Positions 53,998 to 64,000 of a stretch of DNA of 64,000 nucleotides are shown piece by piece. Every line of letters begins with the position of its first letter. Within the stretch, counting starts at the first letter, position 1. This DNA comes from Massospora cicadina (lineage: Eukaryota > Entomophthoromycota > Entomophthoromycetes > Entomophthorales > Entomophthoraceae): NCBI GenBank assembly GCA_022478985.1, contig JAKSZP010013318.1, forward strand, positions 87,910 through 151,909, given 5' to 3'. The position numbers and the translations under genes are program-made. The notes below the pieces were generated by a model. It saw only the letters and a list, made by a program, of their open reading frames with translations, ran no database searches and was not told the origin of the DNA.

Positions 53998-54530
53998 CTA
54001 TCCCTTAACATCTTCACATCTTGTTTGTTTTCAGAGCTCAACATAAGGTTAACTTCTTTGAGCTTCTAGGGTTAGTGGATAATCCTTTACTATTAATAAT
54101 GTGTCTTAAGTACTCCACAATTGGGTTTTAAATGGCTGACACTTGCTTGGTATAAAGTCAACTGAGATCATGATATCTTATTGATTACTTTCCCTCAAGT
54201 GGGAATGGTTTTGAGAAAAGGTTCACAAAAACAAATAGATATTTTGAGATACACCAGGACACAACATGATGCTTTTATCACCTAGTATGGTATCCGTAGC
54301 TATTTGAGGTGGCGGGCATGTTGTAAAGGCCCTGAGGCATACACGTCAGTTTGTATTTCTTATGACGTAGTATAGTACATTTTATGTATCTATTTAAGCA
54401 TATTAATCTGCTAGTAACCATCAATGATATCTAAAGAAGTAAATTTTTGGCACCTCCTAATTGATAAAGAGCATCATCAATCTATGAAAAAAATATTACT
54501 CTTTTTAATTATCTTTCAACTATAAACATG
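53998..54530. other. Intergenic stretch or outer part of the G3 LTR
   Basis: No gene seen. The 5' LTR of G3 must begin somewhere between here and 54600, but I could not fix the edge. Confidence 0.3.
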
Positions 54531-55130
54531 ACCTGTTTAGAGCTATCCTTTTTGTTGCAGATAAGTATAGGGCTGGCTCTTGAACTACAAGATGGCAGAA
54601 TTATTCCTTTTATCAATAGTTGATTAAGCTCTTTCTGCACAACTTCATTGTTGGCCTGCTACACCTTAAGGGCTAAGAACATATATTTCTGGTGGTAAAT
54701 AATTGCTTAAATTGATTCTTAGTTTTTGATAAGAGTTTTTACACAACCCTAACTCCATTATTCTATCTTTCATTAAAAAAGGATCGCATTAAAGTTAGTC
54801 CCATAACTTCCCATTTATACCTTTTCCTGACATATCAAAACCCTTTCACAATTGAAGTGTATGATAATCAATGATCCTCATCACAAGAGCACTGATGCTT
54901 CTTGAATGAAGTAATTTGACTATAATATACTTTATCCACTCTAGATAAAGGATCAACTTATTTATCACATTTTATTGTTTATTCATGTAGATCTTTAGTG
55001 TAGTCATACCTATACTAAAGTATCAAGAACTTTGCCACGTAGTCATGGTATACTGCAGATTTAGAGTTGTACTGTCCAACAATAACCTGTGCAAGTAGCA
55101 AGTAAAATACCTCTCACTTCACAAGTAGTG
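54531..55130 (+). repeat. Probable G3 5' LTR (left edge uncertain)
   Basis: Ends AACCTGTGCAAG...CTTCACA just before a primer-binding-like site, as G2 LTRs end CCCTGTGCAAAA...TTTTACA. GTTTAGAGCTATCC near 54536 recalls TTTTAGAGCTATAAG in G2. The partner LTR on the right was not found, probably because LINE B2 and the window end intervene. Confidence 0.4.
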
Positions 55131-55151
55131 CTCACTACAGGGGAACTGTAG
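55131..55151 (+). promoter_or_regulatory. G3 primer-binding-like site
   Basis: TAGTGCTCACTACAGGGG, one base different from the site of G2 at 30057. Confidence 0.5.
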
Positions 55152-57960
55152 TGGCACAAAAAAAGTAAATTTAACCTTACAATGGCCATGTATCAGGAAG
55201 GGGAGAATGGTGATAATTGCCAATATTTCACATTCTATCTTAATCTTCCTGCATCTATATGACTGGCATTTGAGGAAATCAAAATTTTAGTATTTTCTCA
55301 GTTTGAGAACTTCAAACCTTATACATTCACCATGGAGCAGCTAAGACAGTTTGGGGACATATTACTTTGAGAAACAGCCCTTTATTCATGAACAATCAGT
55401 TTTTTACCTACTTAACTTTATTGACAGCAGTACTAAGATCAACTAATTCAACATTATATAAATTTAATCACTAAGGCATAGTCAACTACTACAATAAAGC
55501 TATTAGCATTTCTCATATGGGGCAATAGCTTACTGGATATCTCCAACCCACTATGCAAAAATTCTTAGTAAAATTTCTTTTGGCACCATGCTCTAATTAT
55601 GGAAGTTTCTAACAGAAACCCTCAAAAAGTGGAATCACTGCAGGACCTAAATAGGCAGCCTGACTCAGTTTTCAAGTTGTTCACCAGGCTTTAATTGGCA
55701 CCTAAACCTTAGTGTCCAAATTTCATAGCAATTAGATAAACCTAATTAAAATTAAACTATTTTTTGGCCATATGATATTAAGACCAGTACAATCACATAG
55801 TAACCAACGAATGGATCCAGGGGAAGATTTATCTCAGGGAAAAGGTAGTTTGTAGCTGTGTCACTCTTGGAGATATTACTTGTAAGGCTGAGGAAGTTGA
55901 GGCACTCAATCAATACACTCAACGTGAAATGGGGTGGCTGCAAAGCACTTAGGAAGTAACATTAAGACTACTAATGTTAGGGAAAATTCTGACATTAGTT
56001 AAATTCCCGAGATTACAGATATCATCCATCAGATCAAGAGGATATGTGATGACGTTAGTTCGGATGATTGAATATCAAATAAATAGTTGCAGTGAGGATA
56101 TTCGATTAACTGTTTACATTACCCTAATTGTAATAATATTGAGTCAATTGATCACACCAAAAACAGTTTTACAATGAGACTGAGATGATCCCTTCTGCTT
56201 TTCAAAACCATATGCAAGTTTCAATCCCATAAGCTCCAGAGAAGAATAGTGCACTGTTTTAAAATCAATTAAGATTGGGTAAATCCAGGAAGTTGGATGG
56301 TATATAAAACCAAGGAGTTCATGTTGTTAATCTTTGCGGTCAATAAAAATATTCATAAACATACAAGCACTATTAAATTTATTTACTACAGTTTATCAAT
56401 CTTGATCTACCACTCCAGCCTATAAGAAACTCCCTTTCAACTTCCCCCTCTTAAAACCATAACTTTAGAAAACCCCGAATACCAGCTTACCCACCATTAC
56501 CTATACCTGGATACCTTTAGCGTCCTTGTCATATTAGATTAAACCACTTGGTTATGATAGCTCATGGTTGGCTATCCCCAACCAGGTCAGTAGTACACCA
56601 GTCCCTGTTAGCCAACCACCTTCTGTACAAGTCTCAAGAGATCAGAAATTAACAATCAGCCATGCAGGAAGATAGTTACAAAATAGGAGTATTAATCTGG
56701 ACGCTCCAAAAAGAGAGTTGAGACCTTAACCAGCCAAAGATAGAACTATGGCATCATTTCCATAATCTTTACAATACAGAAACTACTCATAGAAGCGAAC
56801 TGGAGGACTGGCAAGATAATGTGCGTAACATGTGAAGAAGCCTTACAGAGTTGCAACAATTTAAGCTGCAATGCCTTCAAAACAGGTGAACTATACTACA
56901 TGAGAGCATTGGATTGAAGATTAAATACCTGATGCTAGATGTCAATGCCCACATCAAACCCTGCCTCTTGCTCGTCCAGAGCTATTTGTGAAGGAACACA
57001 TGGAAAAAAGGGTACTAAAGAACCAATGCATCAAACTTCCCATTTTGTACCACCTTCATTGTTTTCTTTGCCTCCTTCCAAAGAGACCCCAGTCCTGAGC
57101 AAAATAAACGTTGGACAGTAACCCCTGACCTCAGGTCAGTGCTGCAGCCATGACATCTGAATTAGAAATCTTCTATCCATGATTTCAGAAATTAAGCCCA
57201 GTTACCTTTCTAAATTTTACAAGAATGTAAATATGCAGTTGTTCTTTATATGTTTAAGATGCCTATGCACAGAGCTGAAGATATTTTACAAAGCCACTAC
57301 TATGATTATCAGTTTAGATAAAAAGAGTTGAGATCTGATCATGCGTTACTTATCTGAGGAAAAATGAACTTTGCTAATGTGGAAAATGTGGTTTTACAAG
57401 AGTTTGGAAGCTCTGAACGCATGGCTACTCAGAAGTCTAGATTTTTGGCCATTCAGTTCAATATGAACGAAACCATTACTAAGTTCAACGGCTAATTCTA
57501 CCATAAATCCCGGGTTTTTTGGTTCTAAAGCCATGGTGAATCAACGTCAAGATTGTGCTTCAAAATACCACCAAAATTATCTGCTAATACACCACTCCCT
57601 GCTTTCAGCACTCATAAAAGATCTATATACCCCATCCAAGATTGAATGTTTGAAGAGGTGAAAAGTTACGTTTAAACCACCCAATGTGGAATAGTGAACC
57701 AGTCAACTCATGCACATGAATGAGGGCAAAGGGACGCTGGGGAGTTTCCCTCCATGTCAAGGAAATTTTAGAAATCGCTGCAATCTAACTGAAATAACTT
57801 GTTGGATTTGCACTTCTAAGGGACACTATGCATCCACCTGTCATAAAAGTTACCCCAGGATGAACCCTGTGACAGCTTATGAGGATGAAAGCCAAGGAAA
57901 AAGCCATAGCAGTAGAAGGGGGATGCTCTACTGCTGATTATCAACCAGTTATTGTACCAA
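55152..57960 (+). pseudogene. G3 gag remnant with CCHC zinc knuckle
   Basis: Fragments in several frames after the primer site: MYQEGENGDN at 55183, a Ser/Pro-rich stretch at 56939-57121, and LSALIKDLYTPSKIE at about 57602. Then CWICTSKGHYASTC at 57801-57842, a perfect CX2CX4HX4C knuckle typical of gag nucleocapsids. The region between is heavily mutated and A+T-rich, so domain limits cannot be given. Confidence 0.6.
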
Positions 57961-58319
57961 AATCCGTAAATGAAAATTATGCTCATACTGAAGATCCCAA
58001 TAAGAGCATTCCCATGGTTTCAGCCATCACCAGAGGTCAACAAGCGACCATTTGATAATTGGTACAAGAAATTGTCTCTATATCTTAAGCAACCCAAATT
58101 GTTGAACAAATTGGAGATATTGAAGAGTCTCAATCCTTACCTCCTCTACAAGGAGTTAAAGTTTTACTACCAATCAAGACCCTAAACACCCGCATCCCTG
58201 ATATAGGTGAACAGCTCAAGACCATGATTAGTTAATTCGATATTTTTTCAATTCTCAATATAAGCATGGTATTCACACTACTATTCTGATTGTAATTATA
58301 TTGATATTTGTGTAAAAAA

Positions 58320-58894
58320 AGTCCAGGTACAAACTATTGTCAACAGTGGTGCTCATGTGAATTTAATACACAGTCAGTTTGCAAAATAGTTAATACTTGC
58401 TCCTGTTGTAGCTCTCATCGTTGATATGGAACGCTGGCCCTGAAGGTAACACTAGCAAATGTGCGTATTGCGCGTTAAAAATGGTGTTCAGCTCTTTTCA
58501 GGTTAGTGCACCTGCCAATGTGCTTACCAATGATATTTACCAGTTTCTTGATAACAAAAGTTTTTAAATTCTATGGTGCTGATATAAACTATGAGGAGAA
58601 AATATTTATTATCCTAGGTCAAACATTACCCCTTCACTATATGAGGGTTACTTGGACTTTCTAACCCAGAGGAATAATTGTATCATTGTGGTCTTTAATG
58701 ATGGTGTAGTCCCCATCCATTATCAACAAGTGGGTCACTGAAGTTCTCCTCCTGCCACTATTCTCAAGAATAAAGGCATTACCTTTATAGCTTTCAAGTA
58801 TTGTGTTATATACCCTGGAGAACAGTATGTGGTGTCCACCTGAATGAACTTGGAGCTATCTAAAGGATTGGTAGGGGTAATTACTCCTCTTGGT
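58320..58894 (+). pseudogene. G3 protease and linker remnant
   Basis: VQTIVNSGAHVNLIHSQFA at 58325-58385 is the retropepsin active-site loop with Asn replacing the catalytic Asp. NDGVVPIHYQQ (58696-58728) and GEQYVVST...GLVGVITP (about 58819-58893) match the linker of G2. The coding sequence breaks at 58894, where the LTR element begins, and appears to resume at 60784 (LASEITSSGRAGDL). Confidence 0.62.
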
Positions 58895-59463
58895 GTAACA
58901 ATCAAGTTCATCTCAATTATTGCATTTTGACTTGGATTCAGATTTTCTAAGTCTGAGTTGAATCGTTTTAAAAACTTTTGGCTCAGTTGTCTCAGGCGCT
59001 GGGTTGTTTCTCGCTCAAGAGTAGATTAGGCTCATATGAGCCTAATAAAATGACTTGGGTGAGGCCCTAAAAGGAAGCCTTTATAAGCGCACCTGCCAAT
59101 TACAAAGCTCACTTTAGAATTTTACCCCTAGCTTACCCTTCCTGGGGAGCATTGTCGTTGTTCCCCAGATGAGCTCTGGTCAGCGGGCCCTTTTTATACA
59201 CTGAATAGAAATAAAGGTTATTTTGGGGTTAGCATACCTCACTTGCCTGATGGCCTTTTTTTTGTCCAGTTTTGAGGAGCTTTTTCATGGTTAGGTTGGA
59301 CCAACCAAGAAGACTTTGCATAATAAAATAATAGTAGGCAATGTTTGGCGCTGTTTTTACCCCAAACCTCTCCCTACTTGATAGGCTTCTTTGGCTGCTT
59401 GTCAGTGCACCAAAGAATAATTTCATTATATGGCAGTCAGAAACTGGGATTTTCTGATCATGA
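58895..59463 (+). repeat. Left LTR of the small LTR element
   Basis: Starts TGTAACAATCAAGTTC and ends near TTTTCTGATCATGACA. It aligns along its length with 60189-60775. Confidence 0.65.
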
Positions 59464-60188
59464 CATAATTCTGAATCCAAATTAGTCCTGCACGCCTCCA
59501 ATTCCCAGTTCACCTTACCTCAGTGGTCACTTGGTCCCAGTTGTTGAGAAACCAGCACCAGTGGGAGCCAGTGACTGATGGCCAACCCTGGACCCAAAAT
59601 AACCATTAGAAGAAAATCCAGTTGGGGCCTCTTGCTCACCAGGAATTTAGTTGGCACCAAGGGTCCTTTCCCAGAAGGGTTCCCTCACCAACAGACAACC
59701 CCCTGGAAAGGGGATGGCCGTCCAGCCGCACTAACTGTGCACCTCTCTTGCGCTTCTGATGGATAAAGCGCCTTCCTGGTCGGGAGGGGAAGACCATCGC
59801 CAACAGGAGCCTGGTAAGGGGTGCGCAACACAGCCAAGTGCTGGGCGTGCATCCTCGGGCTGGGGCCATCCAGTCATGCTGAACTGCATTCCTTTCACAC
59901 TTCTGTTGGAGAAAGCAGCTTCCTGGTCAGGATGGGAAGACCATCACCAACAGGAGCCAGGGAGGAGGTGCACATCTCATACACATTCTGGGAATGTGTC
60001 CTCGGGCCAGGTGGGCTGATTCTAGCAGGCCAGTCCCAATTTGCCCTCATCATTTCTTTTCCCTCGAGGGGCCCAGAGTTTATCAGGATAATCTTCCTGG
60101 GGCTCAAGGTAACTCACCCCAGGAAGCCCTCATCATGTCGGCCTTCCTCTGTGGGGCCCCACTTCAGGGAGGGTCCCTTCTCTAGTGG
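59464..60188 (+). repeat. Interior of the small LTR element with a two-unit 147-bp tandem repeat
   Basis: Distinctly G+C-rich. About 59727-59873 and 59874-60020 are related units: CTTCCTGGTC occurs at 59772 and 59919, and GACCATC(G/A)CCAACAGGAGCC in both. ORFs of 60-136 codons exist in several frames on both strands, but none is convincing. It could hold a captured host sequence. Confidence 0.55.
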
Positions 60189-60775
60189 GGGTTTTATAAC
60201 TATCAAGTTCATCTCAATTATTACATTTTGACTCAGATTTGGAAAATCCAAATCCAAGTTGAATCTTTTAAATAATACTTTTGGCTCAGTCGTTTTGGGT
60301 GCTGGGTTGTGCCTTGCCTGAGTTTTAGATTAGGCTCATATGAGACTAATTAATGAATTGGATGAGGCCCCCAAAGGGCAGCCTTTATAAGGCGCGCCTG
60401 CCAATTCTGAAGCTCATTTCAGAATTTTACCCCTAGCTTTCTCCTTCCTGAGGAGCATTGTCAGTTGTTCCCCAGATGAGCTCTGGTCAGCGGGCCCTTT
60501 TTATACCCTGAATAAAAATAAAAATTTGTTTTGGGGTTAGCATACCTTGCTTACCTGTTGACTTTTTTAGGTGTCCAGTCTCGAGGAGATTTCATGTAGT
60601 TGGGTCAGACCAACCATGAGGACTTTGCATAACCAGCTAGTAGGCAATTTTTGGTGCTGTTGGTGCCCCAAACCTCTCCCCTACTCAGTTTAGCTGCTTT
60701 GGTTGCTTGTTGGTGCACCAAAGAATTATTTCATTATATGGCGGTCAGAAATTGGTATTTTCTGATCATGATACT
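60189..60775 (+). repeat. Right LTR of the small LTR element
   Basis: Starts TATAACTATCAAGTTC and ends near TTTTCTGATCATGATA. Same internal order as the left copy, including CCTTTATAAG and AATAAAAATAAA. Confidence 0.65.
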
Positions 60776-60781
60776 TAACAA

Positions 60782-60952
60782 TGGCTGAGTGCTGACCCTT
60801 TTCTGGCCTCTGAGATAACCTCATCTGGACGAGCAGGAGATCTGTGTAATACTCAACAACCTAACTGCCTCCAAAATATTTATTAAGAGAGGGAAGAAAA
60901 TTGCGTTCGTACACCTCATTCCTCTTGAAGAGATTAAGGAAGTACTTGAGTT
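60782..60952 (+). pseudogene. G3 pol continuation between the LTR element and LINE B2
   Basis: FLASEITSSGRAGDL and, in a shifted frame, EGKKIAFVHLIPLEEIKEV can be aligned with the G2 segment running from ILPGHGEIKVL to NLGEEINQV at about 37380-37520. This joins the G3 coding region across the inserted LTR element. It is then cut by LINE B2 at 60953. Confidence 0.5.
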
Positions 60953-60954
60953 TC

Positions 60955-63900
60955 TTTTTTTAGTACTAGATGGTCCCAACCTGAGGGGGATTCATCGATG
61001 TTTATTAAATTACGCCTGGGCTCCTAAGAGCCTGAGGTGAGGGAAGGGGAGGGAGGAGGCATCGAGAAAGGGAGGGGGTTTGCGCTCCAGAGCCGTGCTG
61101 CAGTAACAACTGAGCGGGGGAGGGTTAGCGACATAGTGCAGACCTTCAGGGCCATCTCAAAGTGTACCTGAAAGTGAGTGATCATGTGTGGAAGGGTCCA
61201 CACCTGCTGGTCAAAGGCAGACGAAAGAAGGAGTTATGGATGGTCCAGATGGCTGTGGCATAGGCGAGGACATGGAGGGGTCGGTGGCAACCAGGCAATG
61301 TCTGCTCATACATGAGGTCTTGCACAGGGTGCCCAGACCAGGGCTGAGCATGGAGGAGCGCGCGGGCCTTTGGCCAAAATGCGGCGACACCTGTACAGGT
61401 GAAAAAACGATGGAGGTGGGAGTCAATAGGTTCTGCACAGCGGGGGCAGCTTCAGTGCTGAAAGGTAGGTCCAGTCCAGTCCCCTGTCCTGTATGAACAG
61501 TGGAGCACCCTCCATAAGGTGTTGGACACCTTTGCTGACAGGATTGGGTGATAGACGTCCTTCCACAATTCCTTAAAGTCAAATCTCACGGAGGGAGGGA
61601 GGAGCTCAAGGAGTCTTGGGCGGATGGGAGGACGATCTTGGGGGTTGTTGCGAGTTGTGACAACTTGTCCATTGTGCACAATTGCATGGCGATGGGGGCT
61701 GAGGCCAGGGCCTTCCCTTCTGTATGGGAAGGCATGGTGGATCCGCGCGCCTACTCGTTTCAGGGCAAGGAGAGCCTGGTTCCAGTAGGGGGATGAGGAT
61801 GGTTTCAGGCGATGGCCTGGGTGGTTTGTAATCCACTCCCAAATGAGGTTAGAGATGCTTTAGGAAGACCCAGAGCTGCTGACACTGACTGGCGGAGGGC
61901 GGGCGCCCATTGGGGCATGGGGGTCGCGTCCCAGCAGACAATCGGCCATAGGAACTTCAGGCAGATTGTGGTGGCGTGGTATCGCGTGTCCAGAAGCCCT
62001 AGGCCCCCTTCATTGCAGGGTCAGGCAATTATTGAGAGGGCCATTGGTGGATGGTTTGAGCCCCAGATCCAACAGCGGAGGAGTACATTGAGCCGCGTAT
62101 AAAAGGCATCTGTGAATGGGCAGACGTGCGTTAGGAACCAGACTTTGAAGAGAGGAGGAACATATTGGCCATCAGGGCTCAACCCTGGGGGGTGATTTGC
62201 CACCGGTTCCAGCTGGCAATCCTGGAGTTAACTGCTGCGAGGAGCAAGTCCTCATGTCTTTTAGCGCAACTCCTTGTTAATTGGTGAGAACGCCCAGGTG
62301 ACGGAAGGTACCGCGCACAGGTTCAATACCAAATGGTGGGGGGAAGGTGGGGGAGCCGACCTGTACAATTGTTGTCTTGGAGGTGTTGACCATGGCGTTG
62401 GACGCCTTGGTGTACCTCTCAATGGTCACAGCAGCGAGGGCAATATCCCCAGGGCAGCCAAATGCAATGGCGGTGTCATATGCAAATGCCATGGTGCAGG
62501 TGGGGGCTTTACCTGGGACCAGAATCCCTGTTAGCTTGTCCTGTAAGGAGGCCAAGAGGGGGTTAAGGGTGATGTTAAAAAGGATAGGGCTCAGGGGGTC
62601 CCCTTGCCGGAGACCTTGTCCAACTGGTACTGCCACTGTAAAACCCATTGGCGCCAGGACTCTGGTGTGGAGCTGGTCATAGAGCGCTGATATCCAGCGC
62701 CTAGCTGCGGGTGGGAGATGGAAGCGGGCCAGGGAAGCATCAATATACTTCCAGGCTACCCGATCATATGCTTTCTCCATATCCAGGAGAGCCACAAAGC
62801 CTTTCACCTTACGAGAGTTAGCAGTCAAAGTCACGTGAAATCATTATAGTTGTCCCATAACGACCTCCTCGGAATAAAACCGTACTGGGATGGGGAGAGG
62901 CGAGGTGACACCTATTTGGTGATGCGGTTGGCCAGAAGCATCGTGAAGAGCTTGTGGTCTGTGTTGATCAACGCTATGGGGCGCCAGTTCGCCAGGTTCT
63001 CACGGTCTGACTTCTTGTGAATGAGGGTCGTGATTGAGCCTCTGGAGTCGGGGAGGACCTCGCCATTCACCAAGAGTGCAGCAAAGAGGTCGCGGAGGGT
63101 TCTGGCTATCACTGTAGGTTCCAGAAGATACACCTCAAAGGTTATTCCGTCTGGGCCTGGGACTTTAAGCCGTGGGGATTTCAGAAGGGTTTCCATCACC
63201 TCATGGATGGAAATAGGCGCCAATAGAGCCTCATCAGCCCGTGGGTCAATGGGCGGCTCTGGAGCCTGCCACAGGAAGTCTTGAATGTCTGACGGGTCCA
63301 CCTGGGTGGCATGGAAGAGGCTGGAGTAGAAGCGGTGTAGTTCCTGCGTGATTTCCTCCTTATCCGAAGTGGTTGTAGTGCCAATCTTCAGTGCAGTGAT
63401 ATCATGCGCTGTTGACCGGGATTTCTGTTTCTGAAAGAATAAGCGGTTGGGCCGTTCCTTTTGAGCATAGTAACGAGATGTTGTAAAGTTTGCTGCCCGT
63501 TCTTCCTGCAGTGTGAGCTCCAAGCGGAGTGTTTTCTGCGCCGCTTCCCAGTCTTCCAACCAACTGGGAGAGGGCGAAGGCTGGCAGTTTCACTCCAGAT
63601 GTCTGATTCTGGCTTCCGCCCTTTTGACTCTGGCGCGAGCTGCGGTCATCTGGGCTTTGGCACAGTTGTAAGCAACGCGGGTGATGCCCTCCTTGGTCAC
63701 CGCCCATCTAGCCTTGTGGTCAAGCAGGTGGGGTGGGGGGAGGTGAGAGTCTCCTGGATGGTCATAGACAGCTTCTCCTTAGTGAAGGGGTTGTTGAGAA
63801 GAGCTGGGGCAGCCCTAGGCCAGAACCTACGTGACAGTCTAAGCATGGTGGTGAGGACCACGGTGAGTGACCTGTGATCACTCAGATGGTTGTCACGAGA

Positions 63901-64000
63901 GATGGGAGAGGAGACGAGGCCAATTAGCAGGGGGACAATCAGTGCCATATCTATGCGTGACGCTGACTGGAAAGCTCCTCCATCATACTGGATCCTAATT
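60955..64000 (-). mobile_element. LINE B2, 3' half (right end outside window)
   Basis: Near-identical to 14633-17680 of B1, including the 3' end TAGTACTAAAAAA. The flank on the left (G3 coding sequence) is unrelated to that of B1, so the insertion is independent. The 5' half and target duplication lie beyond the window. Confidence 0.9.
61015..64000 (-). pseudogene. LINE B2 ORF2 (partial APE, RT with mutated catalytic site, Cys/His domain)
   Basis: APE end 64000-63697 (DHRSLT), frameshift in the same C-rich run as B1, then RT 63559-62277 with PGPDGITFEVY, LANWRPIALINTD, MEKAYDRVAW and GLRQGDPLSPILFN. The catalytic FADD is changed to FAYD (62475-62486), so the RT would be inactive. Small indels near 62838 and 62145 break the frame. 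It keeps the TGG at the position where B1 has TAG, but shares TGA at 62021. A Cys/His domain follows at about 61460-61380. Confidence 0.85.

Larger units (their letters stand above)
58895..60781 (+). mobile_element. Small non-autonomous LTR element inserted in G3
   Basis: Two direct repeats (58895-59463 and 60189-60775) flank about 725 bases that have no gag or pol. The repeats have LTR-like features: CCTTTATAAG as a TATA-type box (59089 and 60385) and a GAATAGAAATAAAGG / GAATAAAAATAAAAA polyadenylation-type signal (59203 and 60510). Purine-rich TAGTGGGGGTTTTA precedes the right copy. It is compatible with a TRIM-like element mobilised in trans. Exact ends and target duplication could not be fixed. 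Confidence 0.62.

Noticed and set aside
1..64000. CRISPR array, bacterial operons, phage genes
   Set aside because: No regularly spaced short repeats and no prokaryotic genes; the content is eukaryotic retroelements.

Overview
The window is eukaryotic nuclear DNA made almost entirely of transposable elements in different states of decay, set in a strongly A+T-rich background. I could not support a single host protein-coding gene, rRNA gene or functional tRNA gene. The mix (non-LTR elements encoding an RRM/CCHC ORF1, then an APE endonuclease, reverse transcriptase and a C-terminal Cys/His zinc domain; Ty3/gypsy elements with a GPY/F-type integrase tail; a tRNA-derived SINE) points to a large, repeat-rich genome. 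A fungus of an early-branching or otherwise TE-inflated lineage is plausible, but the sequence alone does not settle the taxon.

Layout. 1-3130: two members (X and X') of a protein-coding repeat of unknown type, lying tail to tail, whose ends resemble the ends of the LINEs. 3202-12910: gypsy element G1 with 805-bp LTRs; its 5' LTR is split by full-length LINE A1 (3294-8591), and its interior keeps only the end of RNase H plus integrase, followed by antisense ORF remnants. 12911-14614: A+T-rich, no gene seen. 14633-21081: full-length LINE B1 (minus) with a perfect 18-bp target duplication. 21100-23133: A+T-rich, no gene seen. 23151-28436: full-length LINE A2 (minus), a close relative of A1. 29042-29215: SINE fragment. 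29441-41783: gypsy element G2, whose gag is split by LINE A3 (30494-35702, minus) and whose 3' end carries two different LTRs. 41784-46060: mostly A+T-rich, with a complete tRNA-derived SINE (43018-43310) and a foldback repeat. 46060-47050: integrase relic of gypsy G4 (minus), split by another SINE. 47258-47311: a 20-bp LINE micro-insertion inside a perfect 17-bp duplication. 48779-53980: LINE A4. About 54300-60952: gypsy G3 gag/protease remnant, interrupted by a short non-autonomous LTR element (58895-60781) and then cut by LINE B2 (60955 to the window end).

How the parts relate. The two LINE groups (A: four copies in three subfamilies; B: two copies) have the same order: ORF1, then ORF2. 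In A1 and A2, ORF1 stops and ORF2 starts at an overlapping TGATG. The LINEs, and apparently the X repeats, share a 5' leader built around a small hairpin with a CACTTT loop, although the stem sequence differs between subfamilies. B and X also share a 3' terminus ending in TAGTACTAAAAAA. This suggests one retrotransposition machinery acting on several templates. The nesting gives a relative chronology: the gypsy elements are oldest and the LINEs inserted into them later. All coding regions carry frameshifts or stops. The longest surviving blocks are the RT of B1 (544 codons) and the RT of A2 (473 codons).
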